The notes beneath the pieces are model-generated. The model saw nothing but the letters and a program-made list of their open reading frames with translations, searched no databases and was not told the origin of the DNA. Below, piece after piece: positions 25,472 through 36,179 of a DNA stretch of 64,000 bases; position 1 is the first letter of the stretch; each line of letters opens with the position of its first letter. Both the position numbers and the translations under genes were made by a program. This DNA is from Alphaproteobacteria bacterium (GTDB lineage Bacteria > Pseudomonadota > Alphaproteobacteria > JANSWW01). The stretch lies in NCBI GenBank assembly GCA_024743275.1, contig JANSWW010000001.1:350300-414299 (forward strand). Direction: 5' to 3'.

Positions 25472-27118
25472 ATGCAGTTCGGCCATATTCCCCTGAGCGA
25501 GGCCGAAGGCATCGTCCTCGCCCATTCAGTCCGTGTCGCGGGCGGCCCTTCCTTCAAGAAGGGTCGGGTTCTGTCTGCGGAGGACGTCGAAGCACTCCGC
25601 CAAGCCGGGGTCGCCGAGGTCATCGGGGCGAAACTGACCGACAAGGACGTCGGAGAGGACCGGGCCGCCGACAGGCTCGCCGCAGCCGTCGCCGGATCCG
25701 GCGTCAGCGCCCGCCCCGCCTTCACCGGGCGCGCCAACCTCTTCGCCGACCGAGCCGGGCTGCTCGGGGTCTCGCCGGAGGCGGTCGACCGCTTCAACCG
25801 GGTCGACGAGGCGATCACGCTTGCGACCCTGGACAAACTGGCCTCGGTCGAAGAGGGCCAGATGGTCGGCACCCTCAAGATCATCCCCCTGTCCGCCGCT
25901 CAGTCGGATGTCGAACGGGCCGAGACGATCGCCCGGAAGAACTCCGGGCTGCTCAAAATCCATCCTTATCGTCCCCGGACCGTCGGCCTGGTGCAGACCC
26001 GGCTTCCCGCGACGAAGGAGAGCGTGCTCGACAAGACGGTCGAGGTGACCACCAGCCGGCTCGCCCAATTGTCCCTGTCCCTGACCGGCGAGCGCCGCAC
26101 CGCCCATGAGACGGCGGCGGTCGCCGATGCGATCCGGATCCAGATGAGCGGCGGGGCGGATGTCGTGCTCCTGTTCGGAGCCTCGGCCATCGTCGACCGG
26201 CGCGACGTACTGCCCGCCGCCATAGAGGCTTGCGGAGGGGAGATCGAACATTTCGGCATGCCGGTCGACCCGGGCAACCTGATCCTGACCGGCCATATCG
26301 GCGACGTGCCGGTGATCGGCATGCCCGGATGCGCCCGGTCGCCCAAGCTGAACGGCTTCGATTGGGTTCTGGCGCGGTTGGCCGCCGACCTGCCGATCGG
26401 ACGCGCCGAGATCACCGGCATGGGCGTCGGTGGCCTTCTGAAGGAGATCGAGACCCGCCCGAGCCCCAGATCCGGAAAGGCCGCCGCCACCGGCCGGTCC
26501 CGCCCGAAAATCGCCGGGCTCATTCTTGCCGGGGGATCCTCCAAACGCATGGGCGAGGCCAACAAACTGACACTCGACATCGGCGGCAAACCATTGGTCC
26601 GGCGGATTGCGGAGGCCTGCGGCGACGCAGCCCTGAGCCGGGTGATGGTCGCGACCGGCCACCAGCCCGAGGCCGTCCGGTCCGCCCTCTCCGGACTCGA
26701 CGTCGGCTATGTGCATGCTCCGGATCATGAAGAGGGCCTGGCGGCAACCCTGCGCACGGGGATCGCCGCCCTACTGTCCGATGATATCGAGGGCGTGGTC
26801 GTCTGTTTGGGCGACATGCCCGACATCACCGGCCAGACCATCGATCGGCTGATCGCGGCCTTCGATCCCTTGGAGGGGCGCAGCATCTGCATTCCGACCC
26901 ATCACGGCAAAAGGGGTAACCCGGTCCTAATCGGGCGGGCATATCTGCAGGCCCTCACCCGCCTCACGGGAGACAGCGGCGCGCGGCACATCATCGCGGC
27001 CAATCCGGATGCCGTGGCCGAAGTCGAAATGCCGGAGCCTGGAATACTTATCGATTTGGATACGCAAGAGGCCGTAACCGCCTATCAAAAAGGCGATTCC
27101 GCCAAACCCTGTGGATAG
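25472..27118 (+). CDS. mocA: fused molybdopterin-binding (MoeA/CinA-like) and MobA-like nucleotidyltransferase protein
   Basis: 548 aa, two parts. Residues 1-325: molybdopterin-binding, MoeA-like (AEGIVLAHSVR, GMPVDPGNLILTGHIGDVPVIGMPGCARSPKLN). Residues about 350-548: MobA/MocA NTP transferase (LILAGGSSKRMGEANKLTLDIGG, GDMPDITGQTID, HHGKRGNPVLIGR). The second half is closest to molybdenum cofactor cytidylyltransferase, which makes MCD for xanthine-dehydrogenase/CODH-type enzymes. Fits the cox-xdhC block. Start 10 bases after the xdhC stop. Confidence 0.88.
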   Translation: MQFGHIPLSEAEGIVLAHSVRVAGGPSFKKGRVLSAEDVEALRQAGVAEVIGAKLTDKDVGEDRAADRLAAAVAGSGVSARPAFTGRANLFADRAGLLGVSPEAVDRFNRVDEAITLATLDKLASVEEGQMVGTLKIIPLSAAQSDVERAETIARKNSGLLKIHPYRPRTVGLVQTRLPATKESVLDKTVEVTTSRLAQLSLSLTGERRTAHETAAVADAIRIQMSGGADVVLLFGASAIVDRRDVLPAAIEACGGEIEHFGMPVDPGNLILTGHIGDVPVIGMPGCARSPKLNGFDWVLARLAADLPIGRAEITGMGVGGLLKEIETRPSPRSGKAAATGRSRPKIAGLILAGGSSKRMGEANKLTLDIGGKPLVRRIAEACGDAALSRVMVATGHQPEAVRSALSGLDVGYVHAPDHEEGLAATLRTGIAALLSDDIEGVVVCLGDMPDITGQTIDRLIAAFDPLEGRSICIPTHHGKRGNPVLIGRAYLQALTRLTGDSGARHIIAANPDAVAEVEMPEPGILIDLDTQEAVTAYQKGDSAKPCG

Positions 27119-27219
27119 ATCGGTAGCGAAACAATTTGCAATTTTTGGAATTTTAAGGATTTATGGCATCAAGGAATCGAATAGCGTTTAATTGAAGACG
27201 CTTCATTGCGGAGGAAACG

Positions 27220-28047
27220 ATGAGACGCTCGCCCGTGTTCTCGGCAACGGTGATCGCCCTGGTGCTTTTGCTCTCAGGCTACGCACCGACGACCGCGTTT
27301 GCGGCCTCCGCCCCGCCGACCGACGAAACGGCGGCTACGGAAGCCTGGTTCGTCGACGCCCGCCTCGATCCGATCGCGAACCAGATGCGGCAGGAAGCGA
27401 AGATCGTCAACGAGGACGGGTTTTCGCTTACCGTGTTCAAGCATTTCAACGGAACCGTTTGGGCGGACTTCGTGCTGCCGTCCTACCGGCCCGAGAACCT
27501 CCATCGTCGCCGACTGCCGACCTTCATCGTGGATTCCAACGCGCCCCATGATCTGAGCCGCCTTTCCGAATTCGGCTCCAGCCTGTATCGGACGCAGACG
27601 AAAGAGATCCGGCTCCAAATGTACGCCTCGCCGGGCCAGCCACAACAGGGTTTGCTGCGGGAAATCATGGTCGGCGACAGGCTCGTGGTCCGCTATTACG
27701 ACGCCTTGGGCAAAACCCACTCCACCGATTTCTCCCTGTTGGGCTCCGACGACGCGGTGGCGCTGGCCATGGGCGTCGAGCCGATCGGCGAACCGAGCAC
27801 GAGAGACCGAGACGGTCGGGGCAAGGATAAGGCGACACGACAGTGGAAGGAGCCGCAGAACTCCACCGTCGCCTTTGACCGCTATGTGGACGAGCAGATG
27901 GAGCGGTGCCAATCGCTGAAGCAGAAGGGCGATCGGGACGCCTTCCGCGCCTGTCAGCGGACCTTTGCGCTGTGTGTCGAAAGAGCGGAACAGACCGCCT
28001 CGCAATTGAAGCAGTGCTTCCAGGCGAAGAGCCGCCCCTCGAGCTAG
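27220..28047 (+). CDS. exported protein of unknown function, 275 aa
   Basis: Signal peptide: MRRSPVF, hydrophobic core AL VLLLSGYA, then AFA|AS as a likely cleavage site near residue 29. The mature part is a mainly beta domain to about residue 190, a charged linker, and a C-terminal region with four cysteines (CQSLKQKGDRDAFRACQRTFALC, then LKQC), which could form disulfides in the periplasm. Not recognised. An AT-rich stretch upstream (27120-27200) and GGAGGAAACG ahead of the ATG indicate an own promoter and ribosome site. Its stop overlaps the stop of the convergent DMT gene as CTAG. Confidence 0.7.
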   Translation: MRRSPVFSATVIALVLLLSGYAPTTAFAASAPPTDETAATEAWFVDARLDPIANQMRQEAKIVNEDGFSLTVFKHFNGTVWADFVLPSYRPENLHRRRLPTFIVDSNAPHDLSRLSEFGSSLYRTQTKEIRLQMYASPGQPQQGLLREIMVGDRLVVRYYDALGKTHSTDFSLLGSDDAVALAMGVEPIGEPSTRDRDGRGKDKATRQWKEPQNSTVAFDRYVDEQMERCQSLKQKGDRDAFRACQRTFALCVERAEQTASQLKQCFQAKSRPSS

Positions 28048-28985
28048 TTTCGGCGTGACAGCGTGCCCGGTTGGATCAGGACGACCGCCAGACCTGTGAC
28101 GACCAGCAGCAGGGCCGCGACCTCCTGCCCCCCGACCGGTTCGCCGAGCAACAGGGCGCCCGAGAGGACCCCCATCACCGGCACGCCGAGGGTGCCGATG
28201 GCGGCGATCCCGGCCGGCATGATCTTCACGACGGTGAACCACGCCCAATAGCAGAAGGTCATGGGGATGGTGGCCGCATAGACGGCGGCGACGAGAACCT
28301 CCGGCGACAGGCTTCCGATCTCGAACCGAAGGCCCTGCCAGAGCCCCCATGCGAGAATGGGAAAGCCCGACAGGGTAAGCTGCCAACCGGTCAGGGCCAC
28401 CGTCGACATCCGCCAATCGACCTTCTTCATCCAGACGGTGCCCGCCGCCCAGCTCAGCGCCGCCCCGATCATGGCCAGCACGCCGACGGGTGCGGCGACG
28501 ATCCCCCGGATCTCCGGGCCGATGAGCACGCCCAAGCCGGCAAGCCCCAACAGCAGGCCGAAGAGCTTTCTGCGGGTGAAGCGCTCCCCCAGGAACAGGC
28601 TGGAGAAGATCGATGCCCAGATCGGCATGGTGAAGGCGATGATGGTGCCGCGCCCGGCGGGCAGATAAATAAGGCCGGTCGCCGACAGCACCTGCCACAG
28701 GGCGATGTTGACCACCGAGACGCCGATCAGCGCGGGCCAGAGCCGGCGGTCCGGCATCACCTTCTGCCGAGCCAACGCGGCGACCGCAAGCAGGGTGAAG
28801 CCGCCGAACCAGACGCAGGCGACCCTGAAGGTGGCGACCGGAATGCCGGAAACCGCGAGCTTGATCGCGGGCCAGTTCACCCCCCAGAGCAACATCAGGG
28901 CGATCAGCAGGAAGATGCCGTAGAGCGGCACGGCGGTGGAGGACGGCCGCCGGTCTTTCATGGAGTCTGCGATAGGATCTGTCAT
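28044..28985 (-). CDS. EamA/DMT-superfamily transporter
   Basis: 313 aa, about ten transmembrane segments as two EamA repeats (LMLLWGVNWPAIKLAV in the first, WAAGTVWMKKVDWRMSTVAL in the second). Drug/metabolite transporters export small metabolites or amino acids; substrate unknown. The second repeat closes with GALLLGEPVGGQEV, the typical EP motif. Convergent with the exported protein gene, sharing CTAG. Confidence 0.9.
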   Translation of the reverse strand: MTDPIADSMKDRRPSSTAVPLYGIFLLIALMLLWGVNWPAIKLAVSGIPVATFRVACVWFGGFTLLAVAALARQKVMPDRRLWPALIGVSVVNIALWQVLSATGLIYLPAGRGTIIAFTMPIWASIFSSLFLGERFTRRKLFGLLLGLAGLGVLIGPEIRGIVAAPVGVLAMIGAALSWAAGTVWMKKVDWRMSTVALTGWQLTLSGFPILAWGLWQGLRFEIGSLSPEVLVAAVYAATIPMTFCYWAWFTVVKIMPAGIAAIGTLGVPVMGVLSGALLLGEPVGGQEVAALLLVVTGLAVVLIQPGTLSRRN

Positions 28986-29106
28986 GGGCCGAGCTTATCG
29001 GCTCGGCGTGTTTCGCCCATCCCTCGGTTTGGAATGGGACCTTTGCTGAAGGCGCCGCTGTTGGGCCAAAGCCAAAGCGTTGCCAACAAACCGCAACCCT
29101 TCCAGC

Positions 29107-29126
29107 CTCTCCCCACAAGGGGAGAG
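29107..29126. repeat. hairpin CTCTCCCC/GGGGAGAG just after kdsA stop
   Basis: Perfect 8-bp stem with loop ACAA (29115-29118), one base from the kdsA stop on the minus strand. Stems of this composition recur as intergenic (REP-like) elements in alphaproteobacteria. No T-run follows, so it is more likely a transcript 3'-end stabiliser than an intrinsic terminator. Confidence 0.6.
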
Positions 29127-29127
29127 A

Positions 29128-29972
29128 TCAAAGCGTGACCGGGTGAGCCTTGGCGATCCCGTCGAGGGCCGAAAGGGTTTCGAGAATGCCTTTGAACTCA
29201 CGCAGCCGGACCATGTTCGGCCCATCGGACGAGGTCGTGTTGTCCGGATCGTCATGGACTTCCATGAAGACCCCCGCCACACCGACGGCGATGGCGGCCC
29301 GCGCGATCACCGGAACGAATTCCCGCTGCCCACCGGACGACCCGCCCTGCCCGCCCGGCTGCTGCACCGAATGGGTCGCGTCGATGACCACCGGCAGTCC
29401 CGTATCGGCGGCCATCCGGGGCAGTCCACGGATATCGGTCACCAGGGTGTTGTAGCCGAAACTGGTGCCCCGATCGGTCAGGATCACCTTGTCGTTCCCG
29501 GACTCGGTGAGTTTGGTGGCGACATTCTTCATGTCCCACGGGGCCAGGAACTGCCCCTTCTTCACATTGACGACGGCGCCGGTCTCGGCGGCGGCAACGA
29601 GTAGATCGGTCTGACGGCAAAGAAAGGCGGGGATCTGCAGGATATCGACCGCCTGGGCCGCGGGGGCGCAGTGGGCGCGTTCATGGACATCGGTCAGAAC
29701 CGGAATGCCCACCTCTTCGCGGATGTCCGACAGGATGGCCAGCCCCTGGTCGATCCCGATGCCGCGGGTCGCCCCAAGGGAGGTCCGGTTCGCCTTGTCG
29801 TAGGACGCCTTGAAGACGACACCGATCCCCAGACCGTGGGCGATCTCCTTGATGGCATGGGCCATCTCGAAGGCATGCGCCCGGCTTTCCACCTGGCACG
29901 GTCCGGCGATCAGGCTGAACGGCTTATCGTTTGCGAAGACGACGCTGCCGGCGGAGACGGATTTCTGCTGCA

Positions 29973-29973
<1 letters not shown>
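29128..29973 (-). CDS. kdsA: 3-deoxy-D-manno-octulosonate 8-phosphate synthase
   Basis: Condenses arabinose-5-phosphate with PEP to Kdo8P for lipopolysaccharide core. 281 aa. Seen: LIAGPCQVESR (PEP site), FKASYDKANRTS, GLAILSDIREEVGIPVLTDVHE, KKGQFLAPWDMKNVA, TDRGTSFGYNTLV and DATHSVQQPGGQGG. The C in AGPCQVES and the D/H metal residues suggest the metal-dependent type, but I cannot settle that here. Starts on the pyrG stop (ATGA overlap). An enolase gene often follows in related genomes; here a DMT gene does. Confidence 0.96.
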
Positions 29974-31751
<1,778 letters not shown>

Positions 31752-32069
31752 TTACTGAGAGGTCGGGACCTGCGGTTCCGCCGGAGCGGACTGTTCGCCG
31801 GCCGGCGCCTGCTCCAGCTCGTCGATGATCGAGCGCTGATCGGAATGGGTTCCGGCCAGGATCGCCTGCAGCAAAGCCATCCCCATGAAGAGCGCGGCGA
31901 GGATCGCCGTGGTCCGGCTCAGAAGATTGGCGCCGCCCCGCGCCGTGACCATTCCGCCCGCCGTGCCGCTTCCGATGCCAAGGCCGCCGCCTTCGCTTTT
32001 TTGAACGAGCACGACGGCGATCAGCGCGATCGCGATCAGCAGGTGAATAACAAGCAGAATGGTTTCCAT
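31752..32069 (-). CDS. secG: protein translocase subunit SecG
   Basis: 105 aa, small inner-membrane subunit of SecYEG. Two transmembrane helices (residues 2-22 and 54-74) flank the conserved VVLVQKSEGGGLG...GGANLLSRTTA loop. The Glu/Pro/Ala-rich C-terminal tail (residues 80-105) is longer than in E. coli and typical of alphaproteobacteria. Precedes pyrG on the same strand; tpiA, often upstream, is absent. Confidence 0.93.
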   Translation of the reverse strand: METILLVIHLLIAIALIAVVLVQKSEGGGLGIGSGTAGGMVTARGGANLLSRTTAILAALFMGMALLQAILAGTHSDQRSIIDELEQAPAGEQSAPAEPQVPTSQ

Positions 32070-32192
32070 CGGTCTTCCAGCAAAAGCCGGTCTTCCGCCC
32101 GGGGCGGGTGCCAGCGGTATTCCATCGGGTGAAGCCGGGGTTCTAACTCAGGACGATATGGGATGAAAGGGGAATAAAAGAAAGAGGGATAC

Positions 32193-32214
32193 GCGCAAGA
32201 CGCAGGTCTTGCGC
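32193..32214 (-). terminator. probable terminator of the livF end of the ABC transporter operon
   Basis: 9-bp stem (32193-32201 with 32206-32214), loop of four. Read on the minus strand it is followed by a pyrimidine/T-rich run (CCCTCTTTCTTTT, 32178-32190). It sits 89 bases after the livF stop; the run is not pure T, so moderate strength. Confidence 0.6.
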
Positions 32215-32302
32215 CCTAAACCGGGCAAGCGACCCCACATCCCGCACGGATCCCTCTCTCCCCGTCCCCCCTACGGACGTCGGGCTCTCCCGAAGGAGAT
32301 CT

Positions 32303-33082
32303 CTAAATCGCGAGATATTCCTCGCGGATTTCGGCGTTGTCCAACACCTCCTGGGCCGTGCCGCTGAACGCGACCTCGCCCATGTCGAGGATGATCGCCC
32401 GGTCGGCAAGCTTCAGGGCGGCGACGGCGTTCTGCTCCACGATCACCGTCGTGATGCCCAACTCCTTAACGCCCTGCAGGATCCTCTCGATCTCCTGCAC
32501 GATCACCGGCGCGAGTCCCTCATAGGGCTCGTCCAGCAGCAGGAGCTTGATGTCCCGGGCGAGCGCGCGGGCGACCGCCAGCATCTGCTGCTCGCCGCCG
32601 GACATGGTCACCGCATCCTGCGTCCGCCGTTCGGCGAGGCGCGGAAAATGCTCGTAGATCCGCTCCAGCGACCAACCGATGGGCGGCTCGATCTGGGAGA
32701 GAATCAGGTTCTCCTCCACGGTCAGGCCGGGAATGATGCGCCGATCCTCCGGAACAAGCCCCACACCTTGTTGGGAGGCCTGATAGGACTCCATGTTGTG
32801 GAGCGGTTGGTGATCCAGCCAGATCTCACCATGCTTCAGCTGCGGATCCTCCATGCGGGCGATGGTCCGCAGCGTGGTGGTCTTCCCCGCGCCGTTGCGC
32901 CCAAGAAGCGCGATGATCTCGCCTTCGTGGATGTTGAAGCTGACGCCCTGGACGATATAGCTCTCGCCGTAATAGGCATGGATATTCTGACAGGAGAAAT
33001 AGGCCGGCTGCTGGCGGGGCACGGTCGGAAAATGCCCTTGGTCCTGGCTATGGCTGGCCATCGATTGCGTGTCCGCGTTCAT
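32303..33082 (-). CDS. livF: branched-chain amino-acid-type ABC transporter ATP-binding protein
   Basis: 259 aa ATPase of a HAAT-family importer. Walker A GRNGAGKTT near residue 63, signature MSGGEQQ, Walker B LLLLDEP, H-loop region IVEQNA. The N-terminal 25 residues (His/Gln/Ser-rich) extend beyond the usual LivF. Start overlaps the livG stop by ATGA. Last gene of the transporter operon running from 37526 to here. Confidence 0.92.
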   Translation of the reverse strand: MNADTQSMASHSQDQGHFPTVPRQQPAYFSCQNIHAYYGESYIVQGVSFNIHEGEIIALLGRNGAGKTTTLRTIARMEDPQLKHGEIWLDHQPLHNMESYQASQQGVGLVPEDRRIIPGLTVEENLILSQIEPPIGWSLERIYEHFPRLAERRTQDAVTMSGGEQQMLAVARALARDIKLLLLDEPYEGLAPVIVQEIERILQGVKELGITTVIVEQNAVAALKLADRAIILDMGEVAFSGTAQEVLDNAEIREEYLAI

Positions 33083-33840
33083 ACGTGCTCTCCTCCGAGA
33101 TAGGCTTCCTGAACCTTCGGATTCCCCTTCACCTCTTCCGGCGAGCCTTCGGCGATGATGGTGCCCTGGGCCAGAACGGTGATGTAGTCCGCGAGGCTGA
33201 ACACGACGTGCATGTCGTGTTCGATGATGACCTTGGTCATGCCCCGTTCCTTGATCTTTTTGAGGATATCGATGGTCCGGTTCGTGTCATGCCGGGACAT
33301 CCCGGCGGTCGGCTCGTCGAGCAGCAACAGTTTCGGATGCTGGACCAGGCACATGGCCAGTTCCAACCGCCGCTTGTCGCCGCGGGAGAGAGAGCCGGCA
33401 TGCTCGTCGCGATGGCTCGTGAGACCGAGATCGTTGAGCACGTGCTCCGCCTCGTCCTGCACTTCGTTCGACCCGAACAAGGACGCCAGCGGATTGAAGC
33501 TGAACTCCCCTTCCTTCTTCGCGAAGGCCGGGATCATGACGTTGTGCAGGATCGACAGGTCCGGGAAGATCTCCGGCGTCTGGAAAACCCGCGCGACACC
33601 GAGCTGATTGATCTGATAGGGCGTCTTGCCGGTAAGCGAGGTGCCATTGAAATCGACGACCCCGCTATCCGGCTCCAGACGGCCGACACAGACATTGAGC
33701 AGGGTCGACTTGCCGGCCCCGTTGGGCCCGATGATCGCGTGGGTCTTACCCGCCTCGATCTTCAGATTGATGTCGGTCAGGGCCTTCAGACCGCCGAAGG
33801 TCTTGTTCACCCCGCTGACGTTGAGAACGATGTCCGACAT
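33079..33840 (-). CDS. livG: branched-chain amino-acid-type ABC transporter ATP-binding protein
   Basis: 253 aa. Walker A GPNGAGKST at residues 38-46, Walker B LLLLDEPTAGMS, H-loop IIEHDM. The signature reads LSRGDKRRLE (residues 151-160), where LivG proteins normally have LAYGQQRRLE or LS.G.Q; the Gln/Glu is Lys here. Otherwise a normal LivG with the family's C-terminal VQEAYLGG. Lies between livM (3 bases away) and livF (overlap). Confidence 0.92.
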   Translation of the reverse strand: MSDIVLNVSGVNKTFGGLKALTDINLKIEAGKTHAIIGPNGAGKSTLLNVCVGRLEPDSGVVDFNGTSLTGKTPYQINQLGVARVFQTPEIFPDLSILHNVMIPAFAKKEGEFSFNPLASLFGSNEVQDEAEHVLNDLGLTSHRDEHAGSLSRGDKRRLELAMCLVQHPKLLLLDEPTAGMSRHDTNRTIDILKKIKERGMTKVIIEHDMHVVFSLADYITVLAQGTIIAEGSPEEVKGNPKVQEAYLGGEHV

Positions 33841-33843
33841 GGC

Positions 33844-35007
33844 TCAGACCTCCTGTGCTTTGCCGGCCCCCGGCTTCTCGCCGTCGCCTGCCGGTTTTTT
33901 CGAGAAGAAACGCTCGTTGATGATGCTGATGCCCTGCATCATCCCACCGGGCAGGAAGATCACGACGATCATGAAGAGCGCCCCGAGGGTGAGCAGCCAC
34001 CCTTCGCCGACGAACAGGCTGAGAACGGAGGCCATCGCCGCCGCGCCGTCCTGGCCGAGGAAGCTGAACATCTCGATGAGCTCGGTCTTGTTGACCGCCG
34101 AGAAGATGTTCTCGGAGTATTCGATCAACGTGGCACCGAGCAGCGGGCCGAACAGCGTCCCAACCCCGCCGAGGATGGTCATCAGCACGACCGCACCCGA
34201 TTCCGTCCACTGCATGCGCTCGGCACCGGCCAGCGGATCGGTCACCGCCATCAGGCCACCCGCAAGACCGGCATAGATACCGGAGATGACGAAGGCGGCC
34301 ATCAGATAGGGCCGGGTGTTGAAGCCGGTGTAGCCCATCCGGTTCTGGTTCGATTTGATCGCCAGCAGCTTGAGGCCAAAGGGCGAGCGGAAGATCCGCA
34401 GATAGACATAGAAGGCGAGGATCAGCACGGCGAAGCAGACATAGACGCCGGCATAGCCGCCGAAGTCCGCCATCTCGAGACCGAAGAAGTTGGGCGACGG
34501 CAGGCCGCCCGCGGCCGCGTTCTCGTAGACCGGGTCGAGGATCCGGGCGTCGCCCGCTTCGAGCGTCAGACCGGTCTCGCCATTGGTGATCGGCGTGAGC
34601 ACCGAATAGGCGAGGTTGAAGGACATCTGAGCGAAGGCGAGCGTCAGGATCGAGAAATAGATCCCCGACCGGCGGAGACAGACGAAGCCGATCAAGGCGG
34701 CGAACAGTCCGGCGATGACCATCGAGAACAGGATCGCCGGAATGATGTTCATCGACAGAAGTTTGAAGGCCCAGACGGCGGTGTAGGACCCGGCGCCGAG
34801 GAAGGCCGCGTGTCCGAAGCTGAGATAGCCGGTCAGACCGAACAGCACGTTGAAGCCGATCGCAAAGATCCCGAAGATCGCGAATGCCTGCAGAAGCTGC
34901 GGGTAACCGGCGCCGATAGGAGCCAGCCAGATCGGCGACGTGAGAACGACGACGACGAAGATGAGGAACATCCTCATGTCCTTTTGGGGTGCGGGTACGC
35001 TCATCAT
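33844..35007 (-). CDS. livM: branched-chain amino-acid-type ABC transporter permease
   Basis: 387 aa inner-membrane permease, about ten hydrophobic segments. Seen: the [18 protein letters not shown] loop and [25 protein letters not shown], the conserved LivM motif near the C-terminus that docks the ATPases. The C-terminal tail ([17 protein letters not shown]) is polar and probably cytoplasmic. Start 7 bases before the livH stop side. Works with LivH, LivG, LivF and the Tat-exported binding protein. Confidence 0.92.
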   Translation of the reverse strand: MMSVPAPQKDMRMFLIFVVVVLTSPIWLAPIGAGYPQLLQAFAIFGIFAIGFNVLFGLTGYLSFGHAAFLGAGSYTAVWAFKLLSMNIIPAILFSMVIAGLFAALIGFVCLRRSGIYFSILTLAFAQMSFNLAYSVLTPITNGETGLTLEAGDARILDPVYENAAAGGLPSPNFFGLEMADFGGYAGVYVCFAVLILAFYVYLRIFRSPFGLKLLAIKSNQNRMGYTGFNTRPYLMAAFVISGIYAGLAGGLMAVTDPLAGAERMQWTESGAVVLMTILGGVGTLFGPLLGATLIEYSENIFSAVNKTELIEMFSFLGQDGAAAMASVLSLFVGEGWLLTLGALFMIVVIFLPGGMMQGISIINERFFSKKPAGDGEKPGAGKAQEV

Positions 35008-35014
35008 GACTAGA

Positions 35015-36028
35015 TCACTCCATAACGCCTTTGCGGCCGAGAAGACCGCGGGGACGGGCCAACAGGATGGCGACCGCCACGAGGTAGATGATGACCTGGT
35101 CGATGCCGGGCAGGACCTGCTTCACTTCGTTCATGGAGGCGAAGGACTGCAGGATGCCGAGCAGAAAGCCCGCCAGGACGGCTCCGGGTAGGGACCCCAT
35201 GCCCCCGACGACGACCACCACGAAGGAGAGGACGAGGAAGTCCAGGCCCATATGATAGTCGGGTGGCACAATGGGCACGTACATGGTCCCCGCCAACCCG
35301 GCCACGACGGCGGCCAGACCGAACACGATTGTAAAGCGCCGGCCGATATTGATGCCGAGCAGCCCCACCGTCTCGCGGTCGGCCATGCCCGCACGCACCA
35401 CCATGCCGTAGGTCGTGTAATTGAGGAACACGAACACCGCGCCAATGACGACGCCGGCGAACAGCAGATAGATGATCCGCCACCAGGGATAGACGATCGC
35501 GTCGCTCAGGCCGAGCCAGGCGCCGACGGCCGCGGTGCCCGCGAGCGCCGAAGGCGCCGCGGTCGGGATCGGGTTCGCGCCGTAGAACGACTTGACGATC
35601 TGCATGACCACGAGCGCCAGACCAAAGGTGACGAGGATCTGCTCGGAGTGTTCACGCTTATAGAAATGACGGATCAGCCCGCGCTCCATGACCAATCCCA
35701 ACAATAGCATGACGGGTATCGTCATCACGATCGCCAAGGGGACCGCCATATCGATGATCACCGGCCCCAAATCGGGGAACCAGATTTCGAGATAGGGGAT
35801 TTCTTTATAAGCATCAAAGAAGGTGATGGACTCGTCCTTCACCTGTTTCGAGATCGTCAGAATGCGCGACAGGGTCACAGCGCAGAACGCACCGAGCATG
35901 AACAAGGTGCCGTGCGCGAAGTTGACCACCCCGAGCGTTCCGAAGACCAGGGTCAGACCAAGGGCCAGCAGCGCGTAAGCGCCTCCCTTGTCGAGCCCGT
36001 TCAATGTCTGAATGAGAAATGCGTCCAT
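35015..36028 (-). CDS. livH: branched-chain amino-acid-type ABC transporter permease
   Basis: 337 aa inner-membrane permease. Seen: [38 protein letters not shown] at the N-terminus, and [19 protein letters not shown] at the C-terminus, both LivH hallmarks. A longer periplasmic insertion (residues about 60-85, [24 protein letters not shown]) is present, as in some HAAT subfamilies. Separated from the binding-protein gene by a terminator at 36052-36111. Confidence 0.92.
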   Translation of the reverse strand: MDAFLIQTLNGLDKGGAYALLALGLTLVFGTLGVVNFAHGTLFMLGAFCAVTLSRILTISKQVKDESITFFDAYKEIPYLEIWFPDLGPVIIDMAVPLAIVMTIPVMLLLGLVMERGLIRHFYKREHSEQILVTFGLALVVMQIVKSFYGANPIPTAAPSALAGTAAVGAWLGLSDAIVYPWWRIIYLLFAGVVIGAVFVFLNYTTYGMVVRAGMADRETVGLLGINIGRRFTIVFGLAAVVAGLAGTMYVPIVPPDYHMGLDFLVLSFVVVVVGGMGSLPGAVLAGFLLGILQSFASMNEVKQVLPGIDQVIIYLVAVAILLARPRGLLGRKGVME

Positions 36029-36051
36029 AACCGCCCCCTCGCTCCCGCTGG

Positions 36052-36111
36052 AAAAAAAGGAGGCGCCCCTTGCCCAGCGGTCGGCGGATGCCTTGGTTGG
36101 CCGGGCGCCTC
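36052..36111 (-). terminator. Rho-independent terminator between binding-protein gene and livH
   Basis: 9-bp stem GAGGCGCCC (36060-36068) with GGGCGCCTC (36103-36111), followed on the minus strand by CTTTTTTTC (36052-36060). The loop is long (34 bases) and may fold further. Read-through would supply livHMGF, so the binding protein can be made in excess over the membrane complex. Confidence 0.8.
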
Positions 36112-36179
36112 TTCAAGAAACCGGCATGTGCCGGAACGACGCGGAAGGCGGGACCACCGCGCTCCGCGCCGTCGAACGC

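Noticed and set aside
33085..35013. 642-codon open frame antisense to livG/livM
   Set aside because: Shadow frame of transporter genes with His/Arg/Asp/Gln-rich composition.
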